Source of the DNA: Campylobacterales bacterium
GTDB lineage: Bacteria > Campylobacterota > Campylobacteria > Campylobacterales > JALSKU01
Length of the DNA stretch: 5,183 bases
Reading direction: 5' to 3'
Assembly (NCBI GenBank): GCA_027023175.1
Contig: JALVWW010000013.1
Location: forward strand, 1 to 5,183
This document shows positions 1 to 5,183 of the stretch, in pieces; within the stretch, counting starts at the first letter, position 1; every line of letters starts with the position of its first letter. A program made the position numbers and the translations under genes. The notes beneath the pieces are model-generated. The model ran no database searches. It was not told where the DNA came from and saw nothing but the letters and a program-made list of their open reading frames with translations.

Positions 1-154
1 TGACATGCCCCATATGAATCCTGCCGCTTGGATAGGGAAACATACTTAGGATATATTTTTTCTTCTTTGTCTTATCATCTTCAGGCTCAAAGGAGCTGTT
101 TTCACTCCAATACTTTTGCCATTTTTTTTCAATCTCTTTAGGATTGTACTGCAT
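1..154 (-). CDS. leuS: Leucyl-tRNA synthetase, N-terminal 51 codons (partial, runs off left edge)
   Basis: Class I aminoacyl-tRNA synthetase that charges tRNA-Leu in the cytoplasm. Only the first 51 residues are inside the window. They begin MQYNPKEIEKKWQKYW, the usual LeuRS N-terminal helix, and run into YILSMFPYPSGRIHMGHV. This contains the ATP-binding HIGH signature as HMGH (residues 47-50), preceded by the LeuRS-typical MFPYPSG. The start at 152-154 is supported by a strong Shine-Dalgarno, AGGAGAG, at 158-164. The gene lies 86 bp downstream of the small membrane protein gene on the same strand, so it may be the last gene of the yajC-secDF run. A separate promoter in the gap cannot be excluded. 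The identification rests on the conserved motif and is firm despite the truncation, which is caused by the window edge. Confidence 0.95.
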   Translation of the reverse strand, partial: MQYNPKEIEKKWQKYWSENSSFEPEDDKTKKKKYILSMFPYPSGRIHMGHV

Positions 155-200
155 TAACTCTCCTGTCTTCTTGATTCGTAGTTAGTGATTTTCACAAAAA

Positions 201-240
201 CCCTACCCCCTTGCCACCTTTACACCTGAGCTAAAAGCTC
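201..240 (-). repeat. Post-stop hairpin plus G-rich octamer repeat, copy A
   Basis: This begins directly after the TAG stop of the 112-residue membrane protein. A perfect 5-bp stem (228-232 with 236-240, 3-nt loop) is followed on the minus strand by degenerate 8-base units: GGTGTAAA, GGTGGCAA, GGGGGTAG. The same arrangement follows secF (copy B at 647-695). Over 211-243 and 667-698 the two copies, including the stop codons, match at about 29 of 33 aligned positions. The function is unknown. It could be a small dispersed repeat, an mRNA 3'-end structure or a weak pause site. The stem is too short and lacks a U-tract, so it is not called a terminator. Confidence 0.6.
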
Positions 241-579
241 CTAAAACTCTTCCCTTGTCTTGGCTGCTTCTACTATTACCAATGCCATAGAGAAAAGATT
301 TGCCACTACCGCTCCTATAGCAAGGCTCATTGCAGCAGTTTTATCATGATATATTTCAAAAAATATAAAAGCGGGTATCAGGTGCAGGTCAGCCACAAGT
401 GAGCTTGCAAACATTTCAGCTGAGAGTATATTTTTTACCCCGATTTTCAAAAGTGTTGAGACTACATTTATACTGGCTGCTACAAAAAGTGAAGTTGCAT
501 TGTCTTCATATAAAAATCCGGCCGTAGTAGTCAAGCTCATCAATGCAAAAAATATATAACTGACCTTTCCCCAATTCAT
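241..579 (-). CDS. Small four-helix integral membrane protein, DUF6394-like
   Basis: A 112-residue hydrophobic protein beginning MNWGKVSYIFFALMSLTTTA. Four membrane segments are visible at about residues 4-22, 28-47, 57-76 and 82-103. The loops are short and the C-terminal tail is charged (AAKTREEF). The start is supported by AAGGAG at 585-590, five bases before the ATG. I recall this type of protein as a conserved uncharacterised family of Campylobacterota (DUF6394); the family name is from memory and was not searched. No catalytic motif is visible and I do not assign a function. It lies between secF and leuS on the same strand, 116 bp after secF. It may therefore be co-transcribed with the Sec genes, although a hairpin with a T-tract sits in the gap. 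It is followed immediately by the copy A hairpin/repeat. Confidence 0.85.
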   Translation of the reverse strand: MNWGKVSYIFFALMSLTTTAGFLYEDNATSLFVAASINVVSTLLKIGVKNILSAEMFASSLVADLHLIPAFIFFEIYHDKTAAMSLAIGAVVANLFSMALVIVEAAKTREEF

Positions 580-599
580 GTTTTCTCCTTACGAAAGCT

Positions 600-651
600 A
601 AGGGCAGAGAGCTTTTAAAAACTTACAACAAAGTTGTAAGTTATAGCCCTT
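600..651 (-). terminator. Hairpin between secF and the downstream membrane protein gene; possible weak terminator or attenuator
   Basis: AACTTACAAC (620-629) and GTTGTAAGTT (633-642) form a perfect 10-bp stem with a 3-nt loop. Read on the minus strand, the right arm runs into five consecutive T residues (621-617). An outer 6-bp match, AAGGGC (600-605) with GCCCTT (646-651), could close a larger structure. The stem is AT-rich, so it would be a weak intrinsic terminator at best. Its position inside an otherwise co-directional gene run suggests partial termination or 3'-end protection of the yajC-secDF message. Confidence 0.45.
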
Positions 652-695
652 TACTCCTTATCTCCTTTGCCCCTTTACCCCTGAGCCAAAGGCTC
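647..695 (-). repeat. Post-stop hairpin plus G-rich octamer repeat, copy B
   Basis: This starts directly after the secF TAG stop. A perfect 5-bp stem (683-687 with 691-695, AAA loop on the plus strand) is followed on the minus strand by the 8-base units GGGGTAAA, GGGGCAAA, GGAGATAA and GGAGTAAA, then GGG. It matches copy A in sequence and in exact placement after a stop codon. The innermost stem pair is T-A in copy A and C-G here, so pairing is preserved. The runs of G could allow a two-tier quadruplex, which is only a possibility. Confidence 0.6.
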
Positions 696-1667
696 CTACA
701 CCATTCCTCTTTCATACATAGCTCTCATTTTCTCTTTTTCCGCTTTTGCCTTCTCTTTTTCTGCAAGTTTTCTTTTAAACTCTTCTATGTTAAATCCCAA
801 CCATTTAAGAAGTGGAGATGCAACAAATATAGAGCTGTAAGTACCCACAATGATACCTATCAAGAGTGTAAAGCTAAATCCTACTATAATCTCTCCGCCA
901 AAAAGATAAAGAGTCAAAACAACAAAAAATGTTGTCAGTGAAGTTAGAGTTGTTCTTGATAATGTTTTGGAAATTGAGTCATTTATGACATCAAAAAGGT
1001 TATATTTCTTTGTTTCATGGATTCCTTCTCTGATTCTGTCAAAAACGATAATCGTATCATTCAAAGAGTAACCCATGATGGTTAGAATTGCCGCCAAAGT
1101 ATCAAGGTTGACATCGACCTGAAAGAGTGCGACCGCTCCAAGAGAGATAGAAACATCATGAACCAAAGCCAAAACTGAAGCTACCGCAAATCTCCACTCA
1201 AATCTAAAGGCTACATATATGAGTATTGCCAAAATAGAAAGGATAGAAGCCATTAAACCTTTTTCTCTTAGCTCACTTCCTACTTTAGGACCAACTATAT
1301 CAACTCTTCTTATCTCATAATTTCCTGTACCTTTTAAAAGCTTCCTTACTTTATCACCCATATCCTCTTTGACAGAAGTTGAACTTGTAGTAAATCTAAT
1401 AATAACTTCATTTGGTGAGCCAAAGTAAGTTATGGTAGCATTTTTAAAAAGTTTGTCTTTTGTTATAACTTCTCTTATTTTTTTAATAGGTGCTTTTTTA
1501 TCATACTTTACCTGAACAAGGGTTCCCCCTTTAAAATCAAGACCGTAATTGAGCCCTTTTGTAGCCAAAAGAGCATAAGAGGCAAGTATAAAAACAATGG
1601 AAATAGAGATAAATATCTTACTCTTTCCCATAAAATCAAAAGTTTTATTACCACTAAATATTTCCAT
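696..1667 (-). CDS. secF: Protein translocase subunit SecF
   Basis: Inner-membrane partner of SecD; the complex uses the proton motive force to drive late steps of protein export through SecYEG. At 323 residues it matches the usual SecF length. TM1 is at about 17-35, followed by GLDFKGGT (42-49), a periplasmic domain to about 124, and VGPKVGSEL (125-133). Five further membrane segments lie between about 136 and 284. Signature motifs are FRFEWRFA (154-161), LNDTIIVFDRIRE (202-214) and SRTTLTS (237-243). D204 and R238 appear to correspond to the proton-path residues described for Thermus SecDF, by recalled alignment. The C-terminal tail (294-323) is strongly charged and lysine/glutamate-rich. 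The ATG overlaps the secD stop as TAATG and is preceded by AAAGG (1675-1679) at 7-nt spacing, indicating translational coupling. Confidence 0.97.
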   Translation of the reverse strand: MEIFSGNKTFDFMGKSKIFISISIVFILASYALLATKGLNYGLDFKGGTLVQVKYDKKAPIKKIREVITKDKLFKNATITYFGSPNEVIIRFTTSSTSVKEDMGDKVRKLLKGTGNYEIRRVDIVGPKVGSELREKGLMASILSILAILIYVAFRFEWRFAVASVLALVHDVSISLGAVALFQVDVNLDTLAAILTIMGYSLNDTIIVFDRIREGIHETKKYNLFDVINDSISKTLSRTTLTSLTTFFVVLTLYLFGGEIIVGFSFTLLIGIIVGTYSSIFVASPLLKWLGFNIEEFKRKLAEKEKAKAEKEKMRAMYERGMV

Positions 1668-3256
1668 TATTTTACCTTTATTCCAAACCAGATTTTTAAT
1701 TTTTTGGCTCTTTCTATATTTGGCATTAAAGATTGATAAATGCCATGAGTTCCAAGAATTGCGGTAAGCATTGAAGCCAATATACCTATGCTCATAGTTA
1801 CGGCAAATCCTTTTATAGGACCTGTTCCGTAAGCATAAAGAACAACTGCCGCTATCAATGTAGTGATATTTGCATCCAAGATAGCACTCATGGCATTTGC
1901 ATACCCTTTTTCTATAGCAACCGCCACACTTTTACCTTCTCTCAAAAGCTCTCTTATCCTCTCATTTATAATTACATTGGCATCAACCGCCATACCTACT
2001 GTCAGTACGATACCTGCCATTCCAGGAAGTGTCAAAGTAGCCCCAAAAAGCGCCATAACCGCAACTATAATAAAGAGGTTTACTATCAAAGCAATATCTG
2101 CAATCACACCGGCATAACCATAATAAACTATCATAAAAAGAACAACAAGAACAAAACCGCTCATAAGTGCTATCATGCTTGCTTTAATACTATCTGCTCC
2201 CAAAGATGGTCCTATGCTTCTTTTCTCCAAAAGTTTAACCGGAGCCAACAGTGCGCCACTTCTAAGAGCGATAGCAACATCATGAGCTTCCTGCACGGTA
2301 AATCCGCCACTTATCTGTCCGCTTCCTCCGCCTATTCTCTCTCTTATAACAGGAGCCGAATAAACTTTGTTATCCAGTACAATTGCCAAATGTTTTCCAA
2401 CTGATTTTGCAGTAAAATCACCAAATATTTTGGCTCCCTCACTATTTAGTGAAAAATTTATAACCGGCTGATTCATTTGGTCAAACCCTACCTTGGCATC
2501 AGTCAGCATACTGCCGTCGAGTATTGGAACTTCTTTAACAAGATATTTTTGTTTGTCATCTCTTGCACTTGGAAGTATTACATCACCGTAGCTTGCCGCT
2601 TCATCTTTACTCAAGTTATATACTTGGTCAGCTCTTTTTTCATCTACTGCCATAAGTTGCAAATGTGCTGCTTTTGCTATAAGCTCTCTTGCTCTTTGCT
2701 CTTCAGCCTGAGTTTTGATACCGGGCAATTCAACAAGTATCTTCTCTTTTCCCTGTCTTGCTACAGTAGGTTCAGACAGACCAAACTGATCAAGCCTGTT
2801 TCTTATCGTATCAACCGCCTGTTTTATGGCATACTCTTTGGTTGCCTGTATCTCTTTTTTAGTAAGGGTTACTTTGTAAGTTATAGTATCTTTGTCTCTT
2901 TTTTTGCTGATGATAACACCGGGAATCTTCTTAATCATTTCATCAAGTTTTTTCTCCTCCGTGTTATCGAGTAAAACGAAACTGACACCGTCACTTTTGG
3001 CACGAAGTGAGTCTATAACTATATCATTGTCGTCACTGAAATACTTTATGCTTGAAGCAATTGACTTATATTTGGACTTTATAGCCTCTTTTGTATCAAC
3101 TCCCAAAAGCATATGAAGTCCACCTTGCAAATCCAACCCAAGAAGTATCTTGGGACCCTTCATAGACGGTATGAAGCTGGGAAGCGAAAGTGCTATCCCA
3201 ACTATCATGGTGAATATGAAGATAATAATCCTATAATTCCACCTACTTTTATGCAT
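1667..3256 (-). CDS. secD: Protein translocase subunit SecD
   Basis: Larger SecDF subunit, 529 residues from the chosen start. The layout is TM1 (about 9-28), LGLDLQGG (39-46), a large periplasmic P1 region with DTIRNRLDQFGLSEPTV (149-165), RIGGGSGQISGGFT (307-320), and five C-terminal membrane segments from about 358 to 503. GMAVDANVIINERIRE (421-436) contains D425, the likely counterpart of the proton-path aspartate of Thermus SecDF. It is shorter than E. coli SecD (about 615), as expected for this lineage. The frame is open back to an ATG at 3305-3307, but that adds 17 residues without family resemblance. MHKSRWNYRIIIF, beginning at 3256, places basic residues directly before TM1 and is preferred. 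This start overlaps the end of yajC by 8 bp. No good Shine-Dalgarno is visible, so coupled reinitiation is likely. Confidence 0.96.
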   Translation of the reverse strand: MHKSRWNYRIIIFIFTMIVGIALSLPSFIPSMKGPKILLGLDLQGGLHMLLGVDTKEAIKSKYKSIASSIKYFSDDNDIVIDSLRAKSDGVSFVLLDNTEEKKLDEMIKKIPGVIISKKRDKDTITYKVTLTKKEIQATKEYAIKQAVDTIRNRLDQFGLSEPTVARQGKEKILVELPGIKTQAEEQRARELIAKAAHLQLMAVDEKRADQVYNLSKDEAASYGDVILPSARDDKQKYLVKEVPILDGSMLTDAKVGFDQMNQPVINFSLNSEGAKIFGDFTAKSVGKHLAIVLDNKVYSAPVIRERIGGGSGQISGGFTVQEAHDVAIALRSGALLAPVKLLEKRSIGPSLGADSIKASMIALMSGFVLVVLFMIVYYGYAGVIADIALIVNLFIIVAVMALFGATLTLPGMAGIVLTVGMAVDANVIINERIRELLREGKSVAVAIEKGYANAMSAILDANITTLIAAVVLYAYGTGPIKGFAVTMSIGILASMLTAILGTHGIYQSLMPNIERAKKLKIWFGIKVK

Positions 3257-3521
3257 CGATTTTTTTCGCCACAAATTCTCTGCTAATCTTAACGACTGTA
3301 TCATCATTAAGCTTAACTTTGATAAAATCTTCTTCAGGTTTTACAACCTCACAGATAAGACCTCCGTTTGTGATGATCTTGTCACCCTTTTTGAGTGAAG
3401 CTAGCATCTCCTTGTGAGCCTTTGCCTGCTTTTGTTGAGGTCTAATTACCAAAAAGTAAAAAATACCAAACAAAACAATAAGTGGCAACAATGAAGTTAA
3501 AACATTACCTCCGCCTTGCAT
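3249..3521 (-). CDS. yajC: Preprotein translocase subunit YajC
   Basis: Small single-span membrane protein that associates with SecDF and the Sec translocon. It has 90 residues (E. coli YajC is 110). A short glycine-rich N-terminus leads into one membrane helix (about 7-26), then the family hallmark FYFLVIRPQQKQAKAHKEML (21-40) and LKKGDKIITNGGL (43-55), followed by a small cytoplasmic beta-rich domain. The ATG at 3519-3521 has a good Shine-Dalgarno, AGAAGGA (3527-3533), at 5-nt spacing. It is first in the minus-strand run; its last bases overlap the secD start. Its 5' end faces lnt with 14 bp between start codons, so its promoter must lie inside the lnt coding sequence. Confidence 0.96.
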   Translation of the reverse strand: MQGGGNVLTSLLPLIVLFGIFYFLVIRPQQKQAKAHKEMLASLKKGDKIITNGGLICEVVKPEEDFIKVKLNDDTVVKISREFVAKKIDA

Positions 3522-3535
3522 ACAAATCCTTCTTT

Positions 3536-4771
3536 ATGAAATTTTTAAAGAGATATTTTATCACTTTTTACATAATAAAAGGCTTGAGTGTTGCATTTTT
3601 TTTATCTTTTTTTATATATGAGACATATTTTCACTTTAGTTTTCCCTTTTTGGATACTCTTTTTGGGCTTATTGGATTGTCGCTACTGCTTACCCAAAAA
3701 AAAGAGATAAATTTTTGGAGTGGCTTTTTTGTAGGAATTTTTTGGTTTTACTGGATTGCTCTTAGTTTCAGATATTATGATATGAGTTACATGATACCCT
3801 TTGTTATACTTTTGGTAGGAACTGTTTATGCTGTTTTGTTTATGCTTATTTCATACTTTTCAAATCCCTTTATAAGAGCTGTTTTTATACTATTTCTATC
3901 TTATTTACATCCTTTTCATTTTAGTTGGCTAAAACCGGAACTTATCTTTATAAATTCCTATATTGGAATTGAAAAATGGCAATTTGGAGTAACTCTTTTT
4001 ACACTCTCTTTAGCTTTATATTTATACAAAAAAGATAAAAAACTTTTAGCACTTCTCTCTTTATCTTTCATCATTTTTTCCATCAATTTTCCTTCAAATC
4101 AAAACAATACAGATTTTAGAAATATAGCTTTAATAGATCAAAAAATCCCTCAAGATATAAAATGGGATCCAAGATACAAAGAGCAAATCATACAAAAAGA
4201 TATTTTTACTATAAAAAAAGCTATAAAAAATAAAAAGAAGATGGTAATTTTAAGCGAAAGTGCTTTTCCTATTTATTTAAATACTGATGAACAATTGCTA
4301 AGCACCTTAAAAAAACTCTCTAAAAAGATAGTCATAGTAGCAGGAGCATTAAGATACACAAAAGATGGATACTACAACTCTACATATTACTTTATAAATA
4401 CTAAGGTAAAGACAGCTGACAAAGTTATACTTGTACCATTTGGAGAAGAGATACCGCTACCGAAATTCTTAAAAGATTTTATCAACCGTATATTTTTTGA
4501 CGGAGCTGAAGACTTTAAGACAGCCAAACATCCCACATCTATAAAAATAGATGGGAAAACTTTTACAAATGCTATCTGTTATGAAGCTACAGAAGATATC
4601 ATTTACAAAAACCGCCCCCGTTATGTCATAGCCATAAGCAACAATGCCTGGTTCACTCCATCAATTGAGCCGACTCTTCAAAACCTACTTTTAAAATACT
4701 ACTCCAAAATATATCATACTACCATCCTGCACGCAGCAAATATGGGAATAAGTGGAATTATTCAAGAGTAA
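3536..4771 (+). CDS. lnt: Apolipoprotein N-acyltransferase, short C-terminus
   Basis: Inner-membrane enzyme that adds the third acyl chain to the N-terminal cysteine of lipoproteins. It has 411 residues. About seven hydrophobic segments fill residues 1-185, including FFVGIFWFYWIALSF. A nitrilase-fold domain begins near 195 (NIALIDQKI). Catalytic residues align with the E. coli set: E241 (LSESAFP) for E267, K296 for K335, E304 (VPFGE) for E343, and C348-Y349-E350 (ICYE) for C387-Y388-E389. The K-to-E and K-to-C spacings, 8 and 52, equal those of E. coli. ISNNAWF (367-373) is also typical. Only 63 residues follow the cysteine, against 125 in E. coli, so the last strands and final membrane helix seem reduced or absent. 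The ATG at 3536 is chosen because basic residues then precede TM1. GTG 3482 and ATG 3491 are in-frame alternatives overlapping yajC. No Shine-Dalgarno is seen. Confidence 0.93.
   Translation: MKFLKRYFITFYIIKGLSVAFFLSFFIYETYFHFSFPFLDTLFGLIGLSLLLTQKKEINFWSGFFVGIFWFYWIALSFRYYDMSYMIPFVILLVGTVYAVLFMLISYFSNPFIRAVFILFLSYLHPFHFSWLKPELIFINSYIGIEKWQFGVTLFTLSLALYLYKKDKKLLALLSLSFIIFSINFPSNQNNTDFRNIALIDQKIPQDIKWDPRYKEQIIQKDIFTIKKAIKNKKKMVILSESAFPIYLNTDEQLLSTLKKLSKKIVIVAGALRYTKDGYYNSTYYFINTKVKTADKVILVPFGEEIPLPKFLKDFINRIFFDGAEDFKTAKHPTSIKIDGKTFTNAICYEATEDIIYKNRPRYVIAISNNAWFTPSIEPTLQNLLLKYYSKIYHTTILHAANMGISGIIQE
3555..3563 (-). promoter_or_regulatory. Candidate extended -10 promoter for yajC-secDF
   Basis: On the minus strand the sequence reads TGATAAAAT, an extended -10 (TGn followed by a 5/6 match to TATAAT). 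It would start transcription near 3548, giving a leader of about 27 nt before the yajC ATG that includes its Shine-Dalgarno. No TTGACA-like -35 is present, which is normal for the main sigma factor of Campylobacterota. The element lies inside lnt codons 7-10. In AT-rich DNA such matches arise by chance, but the position is the expected one. Confidence 0.45.
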
Positions 4772-4872
4772 ACTAGCACCACCAAAGCTTATCTGGTTGT
4801 ATGCAAGAGAGTTTTATATTGCAATGATTTGATACTATAGATGAGTTATTTAATACTTGTTTTAGAGCTAAT

Positions 4873-4893
4873 GAGCAAAGAGCAAAGAGCAAA
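4873..4893 (+). repeat. GAGCAAA x3 tandem repeat
   Basis: Three exact copies of the heptamer GAGCAAA lie end to end, then run into an A-tract. This is about 100 bp after the lnt stop, outside any supported gene. With three units of seven bases it could vary in copy number by slippage, but it lies upstream of no start codon I can support. Confidence 0.85.
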
Positions 4894-4921
4894 AAAATAT
4901 CAAAAGTACTCAAAAGTTAAA

Positions 4922-4946
4922 AGTTGAACCCTGACCCCAAATGCCC
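4922..4946 (-). other. GGGGTCAGG motif, possible REP/RAYT-associated sequence remnant
   Basis: On the minus strand the sequence reads TTGGGGTCAGGGTTCAAC. From memory, sequences of the form GGGGTCAGG followed by TCTTG or TTCAA recur next to Y1-type (REP-associated) transposase genes in many bacteria. Only one copy is present here and no transposase is in the window, so it would be a remnant or a solo end. The motif itself is plainly seen, but its assignment is a weak inference. Confidence 0.3.
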
Positions 4947-5084
4947 TTATATGTTATTTTCGTTTTTGTCCCACCATCGAATATCTGTGATATCGTTATC
5001 TGCATTAAGTATCTGATCGATCACATTTGATAGCAATTTGATATTAACAGTCTCTGTGAGACTGTGAAAGAACTCACCATCCAA
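4947..5084 (-). pseudogene. 45-codon reading frame, possible C-terminal gene remnant
   Basis: Between an in-frame TAG (5085-5087) and a TAA (4947-4949), the minus strand encodes 45 residues. They start at a TTG and read LDGEFFHSLTETVNIKLLSN, then a segment ending ITDIRWWDKNENNI. The composition looks protein-like (mixed acidic and hydrophobic, helix-like in the middle), unlike the lysine/phenylalanine-rich translations typical of non-coding DNA here. There is no Shine-Dalgarno and no ATG in frame. The upstream MFLNVVGW (5100-5077) is in another frame and could be joined by a single-base shift. I do not recognise the family. A frame of this size can occur by chance in AT-rich DNA, so confidence is low. 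Confidence 0.25.
5047..5065. repeat. Perfect 8-bp inverted repeat
   Basis: ACAGTCTC (5047-5054) and GAGACTGT (5058-5065) are exact reverse complements separated by TGT. No T-tract follows on either strand, so this is unlikely to be an intrinsic terminator. It lies inside the 45-codon minus-strand frame and could be an operator, a small RNA structure or coincidence. Confidence 0.45.
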
Positions 5085-5156
5085 CTACATTTAAAAACAT
5101 TCTACTATTTTCACCCTAAAACAAACATAATTTTAACTATGCTAAAACCATGAAAA

Positions 5157-5165
5157 TGCTATAAT
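5157..5165 (+). promoter_or_regulatory. Extended -10 promoter pointing out of the right edge
   Basis: TGCTATAAT is a perfect extended -10 (TGn plus TATAAT). It is preceded by alternating A/T-rich blocks and has no clear -35, as is usual in Campylobacterota. Transcription would start near 5172. AAAGGG at the very end of the window (5178-5183) could belong to a ribosome binding site of a gene starting just outside. The driven gene is not visible. Confidence 0.6.
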
Positions 5166-5183
5166 ATCTATATAAATAAAGGG

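Larger units (their letters stand above)
4772..5156. other. Gene-poor intergenic stretch after lnt
   Basis: No intact gene, tRNA or rRNA is recognisable on either strand here. The stretch holds a 7-base tandem repeat, a GGGGTCAGG-type motif, a 45-codon minus-strand frame and an 8-bp hairpin, each listed separately. No GC-rich stem followed by a T-tract is visible just after lnt, so its terminator was not identified. The mixture suggests decayed or mobile-element-derived DNA; this is inference. Confidence 0.6.

Noticed and set aside
185..195. GTGA/TCAC inverted repeat before leuS as a terminator
   Set aside because: The stem is only 4 bp, and the T-tract precedes rather than follows it on the minus strand.
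640..645. TATAAC on the minus strand as a promoter for the DUF6394-like gene
   Set aside because: It has no TG extension and no -35, it overlaps the 10-bp hairpin arm, and such hexamers are common by chance in this composition.
1863..2117. Plus-strand open frame of 84 codons inside secD
   Set aside because: It is antisense to well-conserved SecD membrane segments, with no Shine-Dalgarno and a low-complexity translation. It is a shadow of the real gene.
2477..2974. Plus-strand open frame of 165 codons inside secD
   Set aside because: The translation is Phe/Cys/Tyr/Ser-rich, as expected from the antisense of a lysine-rich AT-rich gene. It lies opposite the SecD periplasmic domain and has no recognisable family.
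2892..3116. Plus-strand open frame of 74 codons inside secD
   Set aside because: It is antisense to the SecD N-terminal region and its serine/leucine-rich translation resembles no known protein.
4873..4893. Heptamer array considered as a CRISPR array or phase-variable tract
   Set aside because: The units are contiguous with no spacers, and no gene start or coding frame that could be switched lies next to it.
4773..4912. Minus-strand frame of about 46 codons after lnt ending in QPDKLWWC
   Set aside because: It starts only at TTG, includes the heptamer microsatellite as LLFALCSLA-type sequence, has no Shine-Dalgarno, and is within chance length for this base composition.
5014..5023. TGATCGATCA palindrome as an operator
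   Set aside because: This is a single isolated 10-bp palindrome not positioned near any supported promoter or start codon.

Overview
The window looks like a chromosomal housekeeping segment from a member of the Campylobacterota (Epsilonproteobacteria), probably a Sulfurimonas- or Sulfurovum-like organism. I base this on the low GC content, the protein sequences, the gene order yajC-secD-secF-small membrane protein-leuS, and a divergent, very AT-rich lnt. This placement comes from recalled family and synteny knowledge; no search was run.

Minus strand, read right to left: yajC (3521-3249), secD (3256-1667), secF (1667-696), a four-helix membrane protein of the DUF6394 type (579-241), and the first 51 codons of leuS (154-1, running off the left edge). 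yajC/secD overlap by 8 bp and secD/secF by 1 bp (TAATG), so the three Sec genes form a tight, probably translationally coupled unit. The 116-bp and 86-bp gaps after it contain hairpins and degenerate G-rich octamer repeats. YajC, SecD and SecF form the accessory part of the Sec translocase, which uses the proton motive force to help pull proteins through SecYEG.

Plus strand: lnt (apolipoprotein N-acyltransferase, 3536-4771) diverges from yajC with only 14 bp between the start codons, so any promoter for one gene must overlap the coding sequence of the other. Lnt acylates lipoproteins after Sec export, so the pairing makes functional sense. All recognisable catalytic residues are present, but the C-terminus is short compared with E. 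coli Lnt.

4772-5183 has no convincing intact gene. It holds a GAGCAAA x3 microsatellite, a GGGGTCAGG-type motif resembling sequences often seen near REP-associated (Y1-type) transposases, a 45-codon minus-strand reading frame that could be a gene remnant, and near the right edge a textbook extended -10 promoter pointing out of the window.

I do not see a clear undescribed biological system. The most original signal is a pair of near-identical elements placed immediately after the stop codons of secF and the DUF6394 gene. Each is a small hairpin, with a compensatory base-pair difference between the copies, followed by G-rich octamer repeats.
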